Shown one piece after another: positions 24,030 through 32,752 of a stretch of 64,000 nucleotides of DNA. The stretch covers positions 1 to 64,000 of the forward strand of contig JACPXC010000048.1 in the NCBI GenBank assembly GCA_016196755.1, written 5' to 3'. The notes under the pieces were generated by a model. It had not been told where the DNA came from and did not search any database. It worked only from the letters and a program-made list of their open reading frames with translations. The translations under genes were made by a program, and so were the position numbers. The stretch comes from Elusimicrobiota bacterium (GTDB lineage: Bacteria > Elusimicrobiota > Elusimicrobia > UBA1565). The stretch's first letter is position 1, and every line of letters begins with the position of its first letter.

Positions 24030-25652
24030 CTAAGGGACGGGCGGGGGCCTCTTGAGGTCCCCGATCGTCCGCCAGCCGCGCCGCGCCGCGTCAGCCTCGC
24101 GGACGCCCAAGGCGTAGGTGTTGCTAAATCCCAACCCCCCGAGCCAACGGCAGCCGAAGCGGCGGGGATACTCGCGGGCTACCGTCGCGTAGGCGGACGC
24201 GCGGTCAGCCTCGGCGGGCAGGCCGAGGATGGCCGTCAACGCCGTACCGGTGTACTCGGCATAGGCGTCGATCTCCCCGGCCTTCAGGGCGTTGTGGACG
24301 ATCATCGTGCCGCCGAGGCTGAAGCGTCTGAGCACGCGGACCCCGAGCCGGGACTCGACGAGCTGGGCCATGAGTTCGCCCAGCAGGACGCCCTCGGTGA
24401 AGGCCTTGGTCCCTATGACGACGGGACGGCCGCCTGGTTTCGGCGCGGCCGAGCCGTAGAGGCGCCGGCTCTCGAGGAACTCCCGCGCCACGGCGGCCGG
24501 CGAGCGCTTGCGCTCGTCGACCTCGTAGTTGAGCTTCCGCATGGCCTCCTCGTCGAGCCGCCCCGCCAGAGTCTCCCACGCCGCCGCCAAGCCGGGCGTG
24601 GCGTCGAGGACGGCCTGCCGCACGACCGGAGCCGCCTCGTAGGCCGGAAAGACATGGAGGTCGTCCTCGAGCAGGCGGACGCCGTAGGCCCGCAGCCGAC
24701 CATCCGTGCTGTAGGCGCTGATGAGGTCGACGGCGCCGCCGGCAAGGGCCCGGTACATGAGCGAGGCCTCCATGTCGCGGACCTCGGAGAAGCGCATCCC
24801 GTAGGCGAGTTCGACGGAGCTCAGGCAGTCCGGCCGTCCGATGAACTCGCCGGTGAAGGCGGCGCGCAAGGGGACGTCGGCCAGGACGGGCTTCCCGCCG
24901 TCCGCCGGGACGAGCGCCAGCGCGGCGCCGGCGGCCAGCGCGGGTACGGCGACCCAGGCCAAGCCCCGCCGCGCCCGGCGCCGGGCCGGGGCGGCCTGCG
25001 GGCCGCGCTCGAGAGCCGCTTCGACCCAGGCGAGCGACTGGTCAAAGGCAAGCGCCAGCCAGGCGGCCGGCAGGGCGCCGAGCAGGATCAGGCGATGCTG
25101 GCTCAGGTAGAGCCCCCGGTTGATGAACTCGCCCAGGCCGCCGGCGCCGATGAAGGCGCTCAGGGTCGTGATCCCCACGCCGGCCACGGCCGCGGTGCGG
25201 ATGCCGGCGACGATCACCGGCATGGCCAGCGGCAGCTCCACGAGGCGGAGCCTCTCGTTGGCCGTCATCCCCAGACCGTCGGCCGCCTCGAGGGACGCTT
25301 GGGGGACGCCGCGCAGGCCGGCGACCGTGTTGCGGACGATCGGCAGCAGCGCATAGAGGGTCAGCGCGACGAGCGCGGGGGGCGCGCCGATGGCGCTGAT
25401 CCGGCCCAAGAGCGGCAGGGCCGGCAGGGCCGAGAGGATGACGATGAGCAGCGAGAGCAGCGCCAAGCTGGGGACGGTCTGCAGGACCCCCGCAAGCGCC
25501 AGCACGGGGCCCTCCAGCCCGGGGCGGCGCCGGACGAGCGCCCCGAGCGGCAGGCCGGCCAGCGCGGCGGCCCCGACGCTGGCCGCGGTCAGCCCCAGAT
25601 GCTCGGCCAAGCGCAGCCACAGCTCGGCGCGGTGCTCGAGGACGAAGTCCAT
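24030..25652 (-). CDS. Betaine/choline-type ABC permease fused to a permuted binding domain
   Basis: A 540-residue fusion. Residues about 10-215 are an OpuCB/ProW-type permease with the coupling loop (EAADGLGMT...LVELPLAMPVI). One more hydrophobic segment (about 231-250) leads to a periplasmic substrate-binding region of the OpuAC/OpuBC type, but the two halves are swapped: residues 262-395 match the usual second half (GRPDCL, YSTDGRL, LLEDDLHVFP, LNYEVDE), while 410-534 match the usual first half (VVIGTKAFTEG, GGTMIVHNAL, EYTGTALT, IGDLK). Known relatives import glycine betaine, choline or carnitine. It overlaps the ATPase gene as ATGA and is the last gene of a three-gene operon. Confidence 0.85.
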   Translation of the reverse strand: MDFVLEHRAELWLRLAEHLGLTAASVGAAALAGLPLGALVRRRPGLEGPVLALAGVLQTVPSLALLSLLIVILSALPALPLLGRISAIGAPPALVALTLYALLPIVRNTVAGLRGVPQASLEAADGLGMTANERLRLVELPLAMPVIVAGIRTAAVAGVGITTLSAFIGAGGLGEFINRGLYLSQHRLILLGALPAAWLALAFDQSLAWVEAALERGPQAAPARRRARRGLAWVAVPALAAGAALALVPADGGKPVLADVPLRAAFTGEFIGRPDCLSSVELAYGMRFSEVRDMEASLMYRALAGGAVDLISAYSTDGRLRAYGVRLLEDDLHVFPAYEAAPVVRQAVLDATPGLAAAWETLAGRLDEEAMRKLNYEVDERKRSPAAVAREFLESRRLYGSAAPKPGGRPVVIGTKAFTEGVLLGELMAQLVESRLGVRVLRRFSLGGTMIVHNALKAGEIDAYAEYTGTALTAILGLPAEADRASAYATVAREYPRRFGCRWLGGLGFSNTYALGVREADAARRGWRTIGDLKRPPPVP

Positions 25653-26395
25653 CAGAGTTCAAGGAGCTCGGCCGGCTTGCGGAAGAGCCGCTCGACGAAG
25701 GCCGTGGCGGGCCTCTTGAGCAGGTCCTCCCCGGAGCCCAGCTGCTCGACCCGGCCCTCGTGCATGACGGCGATGCTGTCGCCGAGGTCCAGCGCCTCGA
25801 AGATGTCGTGGGTAACGAACACCACCGTCTTCTCGAGCCGCGCTCGGAGGCTCTTGAGCGCCGCGCGCAGGCTCTCGCGCGTGAGCTCGTCGAGGGCGCC
25901 GAACGGCTCGTCCATGAGCAGGTATTTCGGCTCGGCGGCCAGGGCGCGCGCCACGCCGACGCGCTGAGCCTGGCCGCCGGAGAGCTCGGAAGGATAGCGC
26001 CCGGCATAGAGGTCCGCCGGCAGCTCGACGAGGCCGAGGAGCTCGCGCGCCCGGAGCCGGCGCTCTTCGGGCGGACGGCCGGCCAGACGCAGGCCGACGG
26101 TGATGTTCTCCTCGATGCTCATATGAGGGAAGAGGCCGACCTGCTGGAAGACGTAGCCGATCGAGCGCCGCAGGCGCACCGGGTCCTGCTCGAGCACGTC
26201 GACCCCGTCGACCGACACCGTCCCGGAGGTCGGCTCGACGAGGCGGTTGATCATCTTGAGGACCGTCGTCTTGCCGCTGCCCGAGGAGCCCAAGAGGACC
26301 AGGGTCTTGCCGTCGGGGACCTCGAGCGAGAGCTCGCGGACGGCGAAGGTCCTCCCGCCGTCGTGCGATTTCGACAAGCCGCGCAGGACGATCAA
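25652..26395 (-). CDS. ABC transporter ATPase, OpuCA/ProV type
   Basis: A 247-residue ATPase that powers the fused permease/binding protein. Walker A GSSGSGKTT (about 37-45), Q-loop VFQQVGLFPHMS, signature LSGGQAQRVGVARAL, Walker B YLLMDEPFGALD and H-loop VTHD are all present. No CBS domain follows, unlike OpuCA of some species. The TTG start overlaps the stop of the upstream permease gene as TTGA, and its own stop overlaps the next ATG, so the three genes are tightly coupled. The frame is open upstream but that part is antisense to nothing recognisable and overlaps the preceding gene. Confidence 0.9.
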   Translation of the reverse strand: MIVLRGLSKSHDGGRTFAVRELSLEVPDGKTLVLLGSSGSGKTTVLKMINRLVEPTSGTVSVDGVDVLEQDPVRLRRSIGYVFQQVGLFPHMSIEENITVGLRLAGRPPEERRLRARELLGLVELPADLYAGRYPSELSGGQAQRVGVARALAAEPKYLLMDEPFGALDELTRESLRAALKSLRARLEKTVVFVTHDIFEALDLGDSIAVMHEGRVEQLGSGEDLLKRPATAFVERLFRKPAELLEL

Positions 26396-27255
26396 TCGCG
26401 GCGCTCGGCCTTCGCCGAGCGGAGCATCATGACCGCCGTGTAGAGCACGACCAGCATGACCAGCCAGCGCAGGGCCGTCATCGGCAGGGACTTCACGATG
26501 AAGGCCGCCACGAGCACCGCCGGCGCTCCTCCGAGGGTCAGGCCCAGAGCCGCGCCGGGGGTGTAGCGCTTCTCTTTGATGAAACGGAGGGAGGCCACCG
26601 GCATCAGGAACGCGCAGGAGCCCATCATGATCGGGAAGGCCGTGATGGGGCTCATGCCGAGGACGCTGACCAAGATCATCGAAGGGGCATAGGCGCCGAT
26701 GCCCAGCGTCATCAACGCCCCGAGGACGAGGTTGCCGACGACGGCGATCCCGAGCTTGGCGCCCGAGAGTCCCAGGGCCTCGCCGCCGGGGGGAAAGAGG
26801 CCGACGTTCTTCATGAAGAAGAACACCGCGGCCGCGAAGAGCGCCGCGGCCATGCCGAGCTGGATCTTGCGGCGCGGCCATCCCGCCACGATGCCGGCGC
26901 CGAACCAGGCCCCGATGACCGCGGCCGCGATCATCAGGATCAGGGTCTTCATCTCGATCTCGACGATGGAGATGAAGATGACGGCCTCGAGGAAGGTGGG
27001 GATGGTATGGCCGATGTTGAGGATCCCCGGGATGTTCTCGTCGGGCGCGCGCTTGAAGAGCTTGAGGAGCGCCGTCGTCGGCGCGAACGAACCGATCCCC
27101 AGCGTGTCGATGAAGTCTGTCAGGGCGCCTATACCGAGCTCGACGCCGTCCGGGCGCCGCACCGAGGGGTCCTCGCGCAGGCTGGCGTACCAGCGCCAGG
27201 CGAACGCGGCCGTCACGAGCGTCAGGGCCCCGAGAAGGCCGGCGCGGGCGTCCAT
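26392..27255 (-). CDS. TauE/SafE-family membrane permease
   Basis: A 287-residue protein with about eight membrane helices and the internal duplication typical of the TauE/SafE (DUF81) family: two Gly/Pro-containing halves, for example GIGALTDFIDTLGIGSFAPTT and LMTLGIGAYAPSMI. Members export sulfite, sulfoacetate or other organosulfur anions; the substrate here is unknown. It is the first gene of the operon with the betaine-type ABC genes, which could link it to organosulfur or osmolyte metabolism. TATGCT (27273-27268) lies 12 nt before the ATG and there is no clear ribosome-binding site. Confidence 0.8.
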   Translation of the reverse strand: MDARAGLLGALTLVTAAFAWRWYASLREDPSVRRPDGVELGIGALTDFIDTLGIGSFAPTTALLKLFKRAPDENIPGILNIGHTIPTFLEAVIFISIVEIEMKTLILMIAAAVIGAWFGAGIVAGWPRRKIQLGMAAALFAAAVFFFMKNVGLFPPGGEALGLSGAKLGIAVVGNLVLGALMTLGIGAYAPSMILVSVLGMSPITAFPIMMGSCAFLMPVASLRFIKEKRYTPGAALGLTLGGAPAVLVAAFIVKSLPMTALRWLVMLVVLYTAVMMLRSAKAERRD

Positions 27256-27325
27256 GGCGGTAAGGCTAGCATAGTTCTAACATCCCCTCATGCTGCCCTG
27301 CGCGCCTGGGCTGTACACTGGTGGG

Positions 27326-30300
27326 TTATTTCTTATCCGCGACGGCTCCGCCCGCGCGCACCGAGGCGATGTAGAGTTCGGCCTTGCGCAGGACCTCGGA
27401 GTACGGCTCGCCGGTCAGGATCTCGACGCCCTGGCTGACGTGCGACACCGCCCAGATGTGGAACTTGCCGGCCTTGACCGCGGCCACGATGTCGGCGCGC
27501 AGCGTCAGGTCGGGGATGTTGGCCACCGGGATCATGATGCCCTGCTCGCCGTCCATCTCCCGGCCCTTGAGGCGCAGCATCTCGGCGACCACGTCGAAAT
27601 AGCCCTCGATCTTGTAGTTGACGCCGCCGATGACCTGCACGTTGCCCTTCTGGTCCATCGAGCCCGTCATCGCGATGCCCTGCTTGATCTTGACGCCGGA
27701 GAGAGCCGAGAGCACGCCGTAGGTCATGGTCTGGGTGGCCGAGTCGCCGTCGATGCCGCCGTACTGCTGCTCGAAGGCGATCGAGACTTCGACCGGCACG
27801 GTCCTCTTCTTGCCGAACAGGTTGTTGAGGAAGCCCTTGATGTCGGCGATCGACTTGTCAAACGAGCTCCCCGTGCTGTTGGCGGCCTGGTCGGCCGAGA
27901 CGATCAGCGCGCTGCCGGGCCGGGCGTAGGCCGAGTAGGTGATGCGCGAGGGCACGCCGAAGTCGCCCATGACGGCCAGGCCGTTGTTCTGGCCGACCTC
28001 GGAACCCGCGATCTGCACGCGGAAGATCCCGTTGGCGTAGAGCTCCTTCATGCGCCGGCGGCCGGAGCCCTGGCGCTCGACGCGCTCGGAGACCGCCTTG
28101 TCGACGTCCTCGCGCGCCACCAGCTCGCGCCCGGCCTGACGGGCCCAGAACGAGGCCTCGTGCATCAGGGTCTGGACCAGCCCGAACTGCGCGGTGAGCT
28201 TCTCGTTGGACTCGGCCATCGCGGCCGCGCTCTCGAGGACGCCGGCGATCGCCTCGCGTCCGAAGTCGAGCAGGTTCGTCGTGCCGCTGGTGACCACCTC
28301 GCGCATGAAGCTCAGGTAGCCCTTCACGGTGTCGGCCGCGATCTTAAACGAGTTGTCGAACTCCGCCGCGGCGTGGAACAGGCGGGCGAAGTCCTCGTCG
28401 TTGTGGGCCAGGAGCATCTTGAGGTAGGGCGCGCCGATGAAGACCACCTTCACCTTGGTCTCGATCGGGTAGGTGGCGCCCTGTTTGGCGGTCATGAGGC
28501 CCACCAGGCCGTCCTCGACGATCTCCGCCTTGCCGTTGCGGATCATCCGCATCAGCGACTGGTAGACGCCCGGCTCGCGCAGGGTGTCGAGCAGGTTGAG
28601 GACGAGGAAGCCGCCGTTGGCCTTGAGGAACGAGCCGGCCTTCAGGGTCGGTCCGCCGGGGCCCTCGCGCTTGACCATGCCGCCGTTGGGCATCATCATG
28701 ATCTTCTTGTTGTCCTCGGCGTAGCCGAAGAGGTTATTGAAGGTCGGGGTGGGCTCGAAGACCACGGGCGCGCCCTTGGTCTTGGCGTTGTCGACCAGGA
28801 GGCCGACGTTGTAGCGCTCGGCCGGGTCGCCCTCGGCCTCGGTGGAGAAGGCGCGCCAGCCCATGACCAGGTCCTGGGCGAAGGACTGCACCCACTCGAT
28901 CGCCCGCTGGCGGTCGGCCGTCATGGGCAGGTCGTTCTCGTGGAGCTTCTGGTGCTCGGCCTCGATCCCGGCCTGGACCTTCTCGAGCTCAGCGGAGAGC
29001 GGCTGGACGGCGGCCATCGCCGCCCCCACGAGCGCCTCCCAGGTCAGGGCCGCGTCGACCTTGCCGGCCTCCTTGAGGGACGCGAAGCGCTTGGGGCTGA
29101 CCGGCTTGCCCTCGTAGGTGATGGCCAGGCCCTCGCCGATGGCGATGCCGAAGATCCCGCCGACCTTGACCTTCGCGACCTTGGTCTCCCAGGCCTTGAA
29201 CTTCTTCTCGGCGGAGGCGCGCCAGGCGGTATGGCCCTCGTCCTCCTCCCGGTTGGCGGCGCCGGAGACCAGGCCCGCCAGATCGGCGGCGAGCTCGCTG
29301 ACGACGGCGCCGGCCACCTTCTGCTCCAGCATCATGAGCTGCATCTGGGCCTGCTCGGCCTCGGCGCCCGAGGACTGCATCATCTCGCCGAACTTCTGGA
29401 GGAGAGGCTTGGCCTTGGCCTGGGCGTCGGCCATGGCTTGCTGGAAGGTGACGCCGGTTCCCTCGAGGGCCTTCTGGGCCTCCTCGGGGGAGATCGCCTT
29501 GCCGTCTTTGGTGATCGCGGCCCGGACGTTGATCTTGCCTTCGCCGGCCTGCTCGGCCGATATCTCGATGCCGAAGCCGCCGACGACCTTGACCTGGGCG
29601 ACCTCGCGCTGGAAAGCCTTCTGGCGGTCGGCCGCGCCGGCCTCGAGCTGGGCTTGGACCTGCTTGCGCAGCTGGCCGACCTCGCCCTGGTTCAGGGCCT
29701 TGTTCATGGCCCCGGGGAAGTTCTCGACGACCTTGTCGACGGCGGCGAGGAACTTCGCGCCCTCGCCGGGCTCCATCTTGAGGACGTGGGGGTTGTCGCG
29801 GTCGGCGAAGTTGACGGCGGCCACCAGGTCGCCGGGCGTGGCGCGCTTGGGCGCGAGCTCGGAGAGCATCTCGCGCACCGCGGTCTCGCGGCCGGTTCCC
29901 TCGGCTCCGGAGACGATGACGTTGTAGCCGGGGTCCTCGATCTTGAGGCCGAACTCGAGCGATTCCAGCGCGCGGTCCTGGCCGACCATGCGGCGCGCGC
30001 CGCGGGTGGCCTCGGAGGCCTTGGCCGGCAGGGCCTTGGCGTCGGGAGTCCAGCGCAGCTTCTCCGCCGGGACCTTGAGCTTGTCGGTGTCGATCGTCGC
30101 CGCCTTGGGACGGGCGTCCTCGGCCTTCTTCAAGGCGTAGCGGCGCACGGAGCCCAGCGGGCTCCAGCCGGCCACGGTCGTCCAGAAGCCCGACGCCTTC
30201 GCGGCGGTCTCTACCGGCATGAGCTCGGCGCGGCGGGAGTTGTCGTAGATGGCGGCCATCGACTCGCCGCCGCCGCCGAATTTCTGGGCGGCCAGCGACT

Positions 30301-30775
30301 TGCCGAAGGCGGTGATGCTCTCGCGGGCGGCGCCGGCCGGCAGCGCGGCGGCCACGGCCTCGAACTGGGCCGGGGTCTTGGCGGCGTCGAGCTGGGTGAG
30401 CAGGGACTGCCCGCCGGCCTTCTGGACCGCGGAGATCATCGAGAGGGCGGGGTGGCGCTCCACGGCCTGGGCCCCGGCGGCGGCCGCGAAGGCCGACGGG
30501 GCCGCGGCGGCGGGGGTCATGACGGCGGCGGGCGCCGCCTGGGGGCGGGCGGAGAGGACCGGGGTCGGCAGGGCCGCGCTGGGGCCGGTCAGCACCGGCA
30601 GCGTCATCGTGAAACCGTTGACGGAGGGCCCGTGAGTGGTGTAGCCGGCCGCACCCACGCCGGAGGGGACGGCGGCGACAGGGGCGGCGGCGCGGGTCAC
30701 GACCTGGGCTCGGGCGGCCGGGGCGCTGCCCCAGACCAGACCGAACGAGAGCATGACGGCCAGGAATTTTCTCAT
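27326..30775 (-). CDS. Lon-type AAA protease with a signal peptide
   Basis: An 1149-residue protein. Residues 1-23 are a signal peptide (MRKFLAVMLSFGLVWG then APAARAQ), followed by an Ala/Pro-rich leader containing PTPVLSA, similar to the leader of the arginine-deiminase-like protein. A LonB/AAA_32-type module follows: P-loop variant GAEGTGRET (about 292), as usual for that family, and a large helical insertion. The C-terminal Lon protease domain has the catalytic dyad Ser near 1011 (GDSATQTM) and Lys near 1054 (GGVNYKIEG). Family members are cytoplasmic and ATP-linked; a signal peptide is therefore odd. ATG 30775 was chosen for the clean leader, with GAGG about 10 nt upstream; an ATG 14 codons earlier is possible. 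Confidence 0.8.
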   Translation of the reverse strand: MRKFLAVMLSFGLVWGSAPAARAQVVTRAAAPVAAVPSGVGAAGYTTHGPSVNGFTMTLPVLTGPSAALPTPVLSARPQAAPAAVMTPAAAAPSAFAAAAGAQAVERHPALSMISAVQKAGGQSLLTQLDAAKTPAQFEAVAAALPAGAARESITAFGKSLAAQKFGGGGESMAAIYDNSRRAELMPVETAAKASGFWTTVAGWSPLGSVRRYALKKAEDARPKAATIDTDKLKVPAEKLRWTPDAKALPAKASEATRGARRMVGQDRALESLEFGLKIEDPGYNVIVSGAEGTGRETAVREMLSELAPKRATPGDLVAAVNFADRDNPHVLKMEPGEGAKFLAAVDKVVENFPGAMNKALNQGEVGQLRKQVQAQLEAGAADRQKAFQREVAQVKVVGGFGIEISAEQAGEGKINVRAAITKDGKAISPEEAQKALEGTGVTFQQAMADAQAKAKPLLQKFGEMMQSSGAEAEQAQMQLMMLEQKVAGAVVSELAADLAGLVSGAANREEDEGHTAWRASAEKKFKAWETKVAKVKVGGIFGIAIGEGLAITYEGKPVSPKRFASLKEAGKVDAALTWEALVGAAMAAVQPLSAELEKVQAGIEAEHQKLHENDLPMTADRQRAIEWVQSFAQDLVMGWRAFSTEAEGDPAERYNVGLLVDNAKTKGAPVVFEPTPTFNNLFGYAEDNKKIMMMPNGGMVKREGPGGPTLKAGSFLKANGGFLVLNLLDTLREPGVYQSLMRMIRNGKAEIVEDGLVGLMTAKQGATYPIETKVKVVFIGAPYLKMLLAHNDEDFARLFHAAAEFDNSFKIAADTVKGYLSFMREVVTSGTTNLLDFGREAIAGVLESAAAMAESNEKLTAQFGLVQTLMHEASFWARQAGRELVAREDVDKAVSERVERQGSGRRRMKELYANGIFRVQIAGSEVGQNNGLAVMGDFGVPSRITYSAYARPGSALIVSADQAANSTGSSFDKSIADIKGFLNNLFGKKRTVPVEVSIAFEQQYGGIDGDSATQTMTYGVLSALSGVKIKQGIAMTGSMDQKGNVQVIGGVNYKIEGYFDVVAEMLRLKGREMDGEQGIMIPVANIPDLTLRADIVAAVKAGKFHIWAVSHVSQGVEILTGEPYSEVLRKAELYIASVRAGGAVADKK

Positions 30776-30932
30776 CGCTGTGTTGCCTCGGTTCTCGCGG
30801 CGGTTTTCGTCCCTCATCCCATCAATGTTAAGGGTACAGCGATTCTCAGTCATGGGTCGACGGGCTCCATACGGCATGCATTAGGGCCTATGCGCGCCTA
30901 GGCCTTATCGCCGGGCCGCGGGCGGTGTTTGG

Positions 30933-30938
30933 TATTAT
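30933..30938 (+). promoter_or_regulatory. -10-like hexamer, leaderless start
   Basis: TATTAT ends 5 nt before GTG 30944; no ribosome-binding site lies between. Confidence 0.4.
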
Positions 30939-30943
30939 GACGC

Positions 30944-31300
30944 GTGCTCCTAGCCCTCCTGATGGCCGTCCACGCGGGCGCGTTCTGCGCCTGGCTGGCG
31001 GCGGCGTCCTGCGAGGCCTTCCTCGCCGAGGCCGCCCCGGAACGCTCCCGGGCCCTGGCCCGCCGCTGGGCCCCCGGCTTCATGCTGCTCTGCTTGGCCG
31101 CGGGCTCCCTGAGCGCCTACCTGTCCCTGCCGTTCTATCGCGAGCAGACCTGGCTCTGGCTCAAGCTCGTCCCCGCCGTCGCGGCCGCCCTGGTCACCGC
31201 CCTGCGCGCCGGCGGCCGCCTGCGCCCGAGGCCGGCCCTCTGGAGCCTAGCGGCCCTTTCCGGCCTCGCCCTCGTCCTCTCCTTCACCCGTCCCTTTTAG
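30944..31300 (+). CDS. Small integral membrane protein, unknown
   Basis: A 118-residue, four-helix hydrophobic protein rich in Ala, Leu and Trp, with a conserved-looking His10 in the first helix and short charged loops (PERSRALARR). It resembles small CopD- or DUF2214-like inner-membrane proteins in size and layout, but I cannot assign a family. The GTG start is directly preceded by a TATTAT box. It stands alone and is convergent with the TPR-protein operon. Confidence 0.55.
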   Translation: MLLALLMAVHAGAFCAWLAAASCEAFLAEAAPERSRALARRWAPGFMLLCLAAGSLSAYLSLPFYREQTWLWLKLVPAVAAALVTALRAGGRLRPRPALWSLAALSGLALVLSFTRPF

Positions 31301-31305
31301 GGAAA

Positions 31306-31318
31306 GGTGCCAGGCACC
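31306..31318. terminator. Short palindrome between convergent genes
   Basis: GGTGCC-A-GGCACC followed by TAAACTTTTTAAC. Usable stem is GGTG/CACC with a five-base loop, then Ts; it probably ends the gene at 30944. A partial copy of the motif occurs at 6659. Confidence 0.45.
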
Positions 31319-31331
31319 TAAACTTTTTAAC

Positions 31332-31988
31332 TTAGCGCAGGCGGGCCAGGCCGCGCTCGGCGGCCTCGTGGTAGGAGGCGTCGCGCGACTCGAGTATCTC
31401 GCGGTAGAGCCGGGCCGCGGTCTCGCGGCGGCCCAGGCGCTCGTTCATGAAGGCGGCCATATTCTTGAGCATGGTCGGCGCGTCAGGGCCGTCGACGGCC
31501 GTCATCAGGCGCTCGAGCGCCGCGGTCAGGTCTCCCTTCTTCTGAAACCCCACCGCCGCCACCGTGGCCAGGAGCTCGCGGTCGCCGGGCCTGAGCGCCA
31601 GCGCCTCGTCGAGCAGGGCCAGGGCCTCGTCCGGGCGCTCGAGGTTGAACGCCAGGGCGCCCGCGGCGTAGAGGACCGGGTACGACCAGTAGGGGTCGAG
31701 CGCCCGGATGCGCCGCGCCCGCGGCAGGAGGTCCTCGTAGCCTCCGGCGGCCGCGTGCTCGTGGCCGTCGTGGTCCTCGTCGTGCGTGCCGTAATAGACG
31801 AGGAGGTTGATGAAGCCCAGGTCGGCGCCCAAGCGTCTCATCCCCAAGGACCAGAGCGCCGCGCCGGCCACCACCCCTTCGCCGGCCAGCGATACGCCGC
31901 CCCGAGCCGGCAGACGCGGGACGGAAACGGACGAGAAGGCCAGGTTCAGGGCGGCGGCCGCGCCCGCGGCCGCCAGCGCCGCGCGCAT
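31332..31988 (-). CDS. TPR protein, membrane-anchored
   Basis: A 218-residue protein with one N-terminal hydrophobic segment (uncleaved anchor or signal) and about three tetratricopeptide-like helix pairs in residues 90-215 (for example PDEALALLDEALALRPGDREL). A His/Asp-rich patch (HDEDHDGHEH, about 69-78) could bind metal. It is the last gene of an operon with an ABC-2 exporter; its ATG overlaps the permease stop as ATGA. It may act as an accessory scaffold of that exporter, but this is inference from position only. Confidence 0.65.
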   Translation of the reverse strand: MRAALAAAGAAAALNLAFSSVSVPRLPARGGVSLAGEGVVAGAALWSLGMRRLGADLGFINLLVYYGTHDEDHDGHEHAAAGGYEDLLPRARRIRALDPYWSYPVLYAAGALAFNLERPDEALALLDEALALRPGDRELLATVAAVGFQKKGDLTAALERLMTAVDGPDAPTMLKNMAAFMNERLGRRETAARLYREILESRDASYHEAAERGLARLR

Positions 31989-32752
31989 CAGAACTCCCGG
32001 CGCCGGAACAGCGCCGTCGTCAGGCCGAGGCAGACCGCGCTGTAGAGGACGGCGTAGAGCGCGCCGAGAGCCAGCGACTCTCCGAGGCCGGCTCCGGGCA
32101 GATGGAGGCGGTCGCGGTAGTTGAGCAGGGCGAAATCCGGCAGGAGCCAGACGGCCGGCAGGAGCGCCTTGGCGGCCAAGGACTGCGTATGCTGGGCCAG
32201 GAAGCGGATCTCGGCCACGAAGTGCCCGAGGACCCAGACGACCCCGGTCATCGTCATCGCCGAGAGCACCGAGGTCGAGACCAGGGCCAGGAGGGTGGCC
32301 ACCGCGGCCGTGACCAGGCCCTTGAGCAGCGCGCCCCACAAGGCCAGCAGGAGGTCCGTCCCCGCCGGCGCCCCTTTGACGAGCAGCACCGAGGCCACGC
32401 AGGCCGTCATCGCTGCCGCGGCGGTGGCCGAGGCGGCCACGGCCCCGGCGTAGCGGCCGAGAAGGAAGGCCGGGCGCGGGACCGGCCGGGTCAGGATGAG
32501 GTAGAGGGTCTTCTGCTCGATCTCGAGAAGGACGCCCGACGCCGCGCAATAGGCCAGCGCCCCGCAGGTCATGACCTCGACGACCGCCATGCCGACGTCC
32601 AGGAGCACGCGCGGCTCCACGTCGCCGGCCAAAGCGCCCAGGAGCAGACCGAGATAGACCAGGACCCCGCCGAAGAGGACGACGACCGGCAAGAAGCGCG
32701 TGCGCAGGAGCTGGCGCCAGGTGTTGACGGCCAGCACCATGGCGGCGTTCAC
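31988..32752 (-). CDS. ABC-2 type transporter permease
   Basis: A 254-residue membrane protein with six hydrophobic helices, of the NosY/ABC-2 type. It has the typical cytoplasmic segment EIEQKTLYLILTRPVPRPAF between the second and third helices. With the preceding ATPase it makes an exporter of unknown substrate; NosFY-like, gliding and resistance exporters share this architecture. Its start overlaps the ATPase stop by 4 nt. Confidence 0.8.
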   Translation of the reverse strand: MNAAMVLAVNTWRQLLRTRFLPVVVLFGGVLVYLGLLLGALAGDVEPRVLLDVGMAVVEVMTCGALAYCAASGVLLEIEQKTLYLILTRPVPRPAFLLGRYAGAVAASATAAAAMTACVASVLLVKGAPAGTDLLLALWGALLKGLVTAAVATLLALVSTSVLSAMTMTGVVWVLGHFVAEIRFLAQHTQSLAAKALLPAVWLLPDFALLNYRDRLHLPGAGLGESLALGALYAVLYSAVCLGLTTALFRRREF

